Of a stretch of 64,000 bases of DNA, positions 59,753 through 64,000 are shown piece after piece. Location: contig CM057233.1 in the NCBI GenBank assembly GCA_029891385.1, positions 54,328,063-54,392,062 on the forward strand, in the 5' to 3' direction. The position numbers were made by a program, and so were the translations under genes. A model generated the notes under the pieces. That model was not told the DNA's origin. It did no database searches and worked only from the letters and a program-made list of their open reading frames with translations. Each line of letters begins with the position of its first letter. The stretch's first letter is position 1. The stretch comes from Erythroxylum novogranatense (lineage: Eukaryota > Streptophyta > Magnoliopsida > Malpighiales > Erythroxylaceae).

Positions 59753-59922
59753 CTTCAATCAACTTAAAGGGAGAGAGAGAAAGAATGTTAGAATAGAATT
59801 ACATGCATAATCATAAAGACTTGCATGACATGCATATGGCTCTGGCTCCCACTAGTTTCAAAGAATCCATAACCCTCATTACGAATCCAAGAAACATTAT
59901 GACAAAATGTCCTAGTGGGTCG

Positions 59923-60103
59923 ATATCCGATATTACTAAAAATGACCTTGGGTTTATCCAACAAGCCACCTTAGGTCAATTGGTAGGTATCGGTCATACC
60001 AATTGCATCATAGATATCCGACATTACTAAAATGACCTTGGGTTTACCCAACAAGCCACCTTAGATCAATCGGCAGGTATCGGTCATACCAGTTACATCA
60101 CAG
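59923..60103. repeat. 91-bp tandem duplication in the element C leader
   Basis: Each copy runs from ATATCCGA(T/C)ATTACTAAAA through CCAACAAGCCACCTTAG to GGTATCGGTCATACCA, with a handful of substitutions. Confidence 0.92.
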
Positions 60104-60538
60104 GTGCAATTATCGACTAGTGCTATCAACTCGTGATGTATGCACACACATTGGGTTATCAACTCTTGATGCGCGTACATCTAATGTACACTACCCAATT
60201 TCGCCTCTGTCTACGTTGACCTTGAGTTTACTCAACAAATCAACGCTTCTTGTGAAAACCGATCCATTAATCCAAAAATCTTATTTTCATGGTTCGAACA
60301 TATCCGTATAGAGTGAGCTTGGGTTTATCCAACAACCCGAACTCTATAAGAACTCTGGTTCTCCCCATATTAATGGAAGGCGTTAGTTTTCATATTATGT
60401 GTGAGGGATTTCAAGCTCCGGTCTCATCCAAGCTGTAGGATTATAGTCACCATGACTATATGGAATGATTTAGGGCATTTCATCAATCACATTGAATCTA
60501 TACCTATAATCATCCATCATCTCACCCAAGCATGTTGT

Positions 60539-60747
60539 AAGTCGACTTGTGTAAGTCGACTTATGCTATCACAATGCGTCATGTTCGACTTATACCATTG
60601 TGCAAGTCGACTTATGATACTGTGCACGTACAAGTCGACTTACACCATTTTGCAAGTCGACTTATGTGCACGAGCAAGTCGACTTATGCATGTGTAAGTC
60701 TACTTACCTGAGAATACAAGTCGACTTATGCATGTGTAAGTCGACTT
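60539..60747. repeat. Array of palindromic AAGTCGACTT decamers
   Basis: Exact copies start at 60539, 60553, 60604, 60632, 60653, 60676, 60718 and 60738; variants are near 60583 (GTTCGACTT) and 60696 (AAGTCTACTT). Spacing varies from 14 to about 51 bp. Most copies are followed by ATG or ACA. Confidence 0.95.
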
Positions 60748-61566
60748 ATATATGTGGAATTGCTTTCTAATCGACTAATTTCTCAATCCGTACGGTTCCA
60801 ATTCACAATACCAAGTGTAATATACTCTATTTTGATGTATCAATGAAACACTTTCATTGTATCATGTTTACCATGTATAATCATACTATACATGAAGAAC
60901 TTGAAATTGATGAATACACTATTACTCATTCCAAACAAAACAGCTCCAGCAACTTTCTCAAAACTGCAAAGCGTTGTATTTTGCTTGAAAAAATCATTGA
61001 AACAATTTCAATAAATTCTGAGAAAATTATAGAGGTTACTTCATGTTCAGAACATGCTCCATGAATTTTTTCAGGATTTATTTCCAACAAAAACTCAACC
61101 AACCTCAGCAACAAAGCCAATGTAGAATCTGTGTTCCTCAACACAGTTATTCCCAGCAACTCACAATAAATTCTCAAATAAATAGTAAATTACCTCGAAA
61201 ACATTTTTCCATCCTCATAGAAATTTATAAATATCTTAGAGACATGTCGGTGAAAGAAAATCCGAAAAAATTTTTTTCTATAATTTATTCTCGAATTTAT
61301 AATCATGCCTGTTCAAGGAATGTGCACAAACACAACAACCAGAACATTAGGGAATAAATTAGCAAAACCATATCAAATCACATTGATAAATTATGGTCTT
61401 CCACAGACATATTCAAAAACATCTTATGAGCACATCTAGGCAAGAAAATTTCGAAAACAATATTTCTATACTGATTTCGAAATTAACACAGTCAACATGC
61501 ATCATCGTCACAAGCAATAGGCAGCTCCAACCTAGTTATGATTTCTTCATTATATACGACACAAGT

Positions 61567-61579
61567 GGCTCTGATACCA
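61567..61579 (-). other. Element C primer-binding site
   Basis: On the minus strand TGGTATCAGAGCC starts one base after the LTR end (CCTACA, then G). Complementary to initiator tRNA-Met. Confidence 0.93.
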
Positions 61580-61580
61580 C

Positions 61581-62085
61581 TGTAGGAAAATCCCGGTGTG
61601 TGCATCACATGCACACGGTGCGGAAAACAAAATTTTTTTATTCCGGGACCTTCCCGAAAGCCAGGATCCATGTGTCTATATATCAAAGTCAAACCATAAT
61701 GACCAATGGAGACCATTTCTAACGGTATCCACGCAGAGATCGGAGAACCTAACTGGGGCAAATCCTTTGACCCGGGAATAGCTAGAATAAAGTAAAGACT
61801 GCTAAATCTTACCTTTATTCTTGGAGAGCTAGGAGAAGACGATGAAGAAGGAGAAGCTTGGAGAAGAAGAGATGAAGCCTTTGATGAAAGATGATGAAGC
61901 TTAGGATTTCTCAAACCCTTTTCTTCTAACCCACGATCATCCACACTTTTCTTTCCTTCATTAGCCTTTAAAGTCTTTAACAATTAAAGGCATTAAAAGC
62001 TAATGGTGGAGGTCATTCCACGTTAGCCTTTATATATATATATAATTAAGAAAAGATAAGGCTTCTCCTTTGGCTTCCACGTTGG

Positions 62086-62140
<55 letters not shown>

Positions 62141-63436
62141 TACTTAATTAATTAATAAGATATATATATATATATATATATAAATGCTGAAGTGGTCCAG
62201 TCACACTGGGGTCGGTCCTACCGGGTCTCGGTATGGAAAAAACACCGAAGACCTGTTTCAGCAATATCGATGTTGCGATCTCATCGGGACATATCTCGAT
62301 CTCATCGGGATCCATTTAGTCCCATTGCTCTCCATTTATTGGATCTCTGTCCAAAACTATTTTACGAATTCTCTGAGTCACTCTTATGCGTGTGACCCAT
62401 TAGGTTCCTGATTATGTTGGCCACTTAGATTAACACTTAATCTAAGCAAGTCATGAGCGGTATCTAGCAACACATCATGACTCCCAATTGATCGAAAAGT
62501 AATTGGTTTGACGAATGAACCTATATTCATCACGGACCATATCACGAACCTTTCCATAGACAATTACTGTGCAATTCGTCCTTTCACCATGCTATACCCC
62601 ACTTGGTTATGAGTATGGACAAAGTGTCAACTCTTACTAGACTGACTATGTCAAATCTAGTTCAGTGATATCGCTTCTTGTCCGGGACTCATTACTTTAT
62701 ATGTCATCAAGACACTCTTCATGACATACGATACTCGACGAGAGATTTCCAAGTAATGACCCCGACAAGAGGCCATGGGTATCATCTTCTGCTATCACAA
62801 AAGTGGTGAATCCTTTATTGGCTACTCAATTACCTTCGAATACCTCAAGCTGTACCCAATCACCACCCTACGAGCGACTTGTGTAAGGCAACAAGGAATG
62901 GAGTCAAAGCACAGAATCAATATCCAAGATATCCTTGAGTACCTCAAGTCTAAGGATATTTGCACCATTGCTATGATGAGATTATCACTGACATTAGAAT
63001 AGGACATCCATGTGATGATCTCATAGCAGGTCATCCAATGTACTTACTACCTCTAGTAAGCATTCACATCTCAACCCTAAATATCTCATATTTACAGTTT
63101 CTGAGATCCACTGCTTGATCAAATCAAGGAGCTTGAGATGTGCTAGTCTCTCCGGATTACCGATGTCCAGTTTCAAGAATCCTACGACTAGGGATAATTT
63201 AGATACTGACATAATTGCACATGATAGGAATCTCAGTAGTATGATCACATCACAATTTCCTTCATGCTATGTCATATATCATGGACTTCATTAATTTGGT
63301 TATAGATCAATATCCATTCATAAATAATTAACATCAAATTAATGAAATATGCCTTTTTTTATTTATTCATAAAGTATGTACATAACTTTGTACAAAACGC
63401 GCTAAAGGTGATTGCTTTTAGGGCACTACTCTAGCA
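61581..63436 (-). repeat. Element C 5' LTR
   Basis: 1856 bp, pairs with 44086-45945 and is followed by TGATG. Confidence 0.93.
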
Positions 63437-64000
63437 TGATGAGCAAAGTAGCCTCTGGGAATTAATATGGAAATGGGCAAGGCCCCAGCGGATTAGGGCA
63501 TTCTTATGGCTGATGGCTAAAGGAAAACTGATGACCAACCAACAACGAGTGACTCGTCACATCGCTACGGATAGCGATTGTCATTACTGTGGTCAAGAAG
63601 AATCCACCCTACACGCCATTAGGGATTGTTCTAGAGTTAAAGCATTCTAGGAAAAATTCACCTCGAAATTAGTAGATACGGACTTCATTCTGTAAGATGA
63701 GATACGGTGGGTGCATTCTAATCTTACGAAACACTACCAGGTGAGGCATTTTGACTGGGCTTCCCTCTTTGGAATAGCGTCATGGTTCCTATGGTACTGG
63801 CAAAACAAAAGCGTGTTTGACACTAATTTTGTTTGGCCAGAAGCAGGTGACAGAGCCGTTCTAGAGTATGTAGACTGGATAGAGCGGGCAAGGGAAGCGA
63901 AAAGTTGTGTGTTTCCAAACCAAGGATTATCCACGAGGTTGGTTGGTTAGTTGGGTAGACCAAACCTTCAGAGGACTGGGTTACGTTAAACACCGATGGG
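63437..64000 (+). pseudogene. LINE ORF2 3' part: zf-RVT and RNase H start
   Basis: The plus strand reads EQSSLWELIWKWARPQRIRA then FLWLMAKGKLMTNQQRVTRH, followed by CHYCGQEESTLHAIRDC. This is the zinc-binding region that follows the RT in plant LINEs. Next come ASLFGIASWFLWYWQNKSVF and, at the edge, LNTDG, the first catalytic segment of a LINE RNase H. In-frame stops occur near 63649 and 63692, with another before the end. The piece is cut on the left at element C; beyond C lies copia B, so the upstream RT part had been lost before C arrived. It continues past the window. Confidence 0.88.

Larger units (their letters stand above)
59753..61580 (-). other. Element C leader between 5' LTR and gag
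   Basis: About 1.83 kb without coding motifs. It contains a 91-bp tandem duplication (59923-60013 and 60014-60103), four copies of a CTTGGGTTTAYCCAACAA-like motif, and an array of AAGTCGACTT decamers (60539-60747). The primer site is at its right end (61567-61579). Confidence 0.8.
44086..63436 (-). mobile_element. Element C: long-LTR Ty1/copia retrotransposon, split by element D
   Basis: LTRs 44086-45945 and 61581-63436 (about 1.86 kb) carry plus-strand ends TGTAGGAAAA and CTCTAACA/CTCTAGCA. The TSD is TGATG at 44081-44085 and 63437-63441. A primer site adjoins the right LTR and a polypurine tract the left one. Without the 9.9-kb element D the length is about 9.5 kb. The pol domains are typical copia. 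A leader of about 1.8 kb between 5' LTR and gag is unusual and carries tandem motifs. Coding frames are broken. Confidence 0.95.

Noticed and set aside
60539..60747. CRISPR-like array
   Set aside because: The repeated unit is only 10 bp, palindromic, with irregular spacing, inside a plant retrotransposon leader; no cas genes.
17242..64000. The LINE pieces at 17242-18290 and 63437-64000 being halves of one LINE split by a 45-kb insertion
   Set aside because: A host gene and several independent elements lie between, about 1 kb of RT is missing, and no duplication links the ends.

Overview
The window is plant nuclear DNA, almost certainly from a eudicot. It is AT-rich and dominated by Ty1/copia and LTR-heavy Ty3/gypsy-like retrotransposons nested in one another and in LINE remnants. 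One intron-containing host gene is visible. The species cannot be told from the sequence. No rRNA, tRNA, CRISPR array or prokaryotic gene organisation was seen.

Left third (1-18290). A minus-strand LINE ORF1 remnant (1-1130) abuts a plus-strand LINE. That LINE is cut into three pieces (about 1160-1947, 11076-11248 and 17242-18290) by two copia elements with intact target-site duplications. Element A (1948-11075, minus, TSD GGATC) itself carries a 4.3-kb solo LTR (3522-7809). Element E (11249-17241, plus, TSD CATCT) is a complete-length copia with a decayed gag-pol.

Middle (18291-41066). An older AT-rich repeat flanks element F (19473-28332, plus). F has 3-kb LTRs, a tRNA-Met-type primer site and a gypsy-style 3' end, but a 2.7-kb interior without genes. 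Next come AT-rich sequence with small duplications, a MITE-like element with long inverted arms (32249-32626), and the one convincing host gene: a six-exon FCP1/HAD-type phosphatase-domain protein (33349-37347). Its N-terminal half holds three in-frame repeats of about 148 residues. Just downstream lies a broken fragment of a mitochondrial-plasmid-type family B DNA polymerase (about 37725-38157), then a pair of unidentified exon-like segments (38439-38952).

Right third (41067-64000). A 5'-deleted copia (B, 41067-44085, minus) joins a LINE 3' fragment (63437-64000). Element C, a long-LTR copia (44086-63436, minus, TSD TGATG), was inserted at that join. Inside C sits element D (48884-58746, minus, TSD CTACG). 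D consists of two LTRs of about 4.6 kb around only 600 bp holding a primer site and a polypurine tract.

The TSDs give an order of events: LINEs first, then A, E and C, then the 4.3-4.7-kb LTR family into A and into C. None of the retrotransposons keeps an uninterrupted gag-pol. F and D carry no coding sequence and would depend on proteins from other elements. Coordinates of LTR ends, TSDs, PBS, PPT and splice sites were read by eye from the sequence; family assignments rest on motif recognition, not database search.
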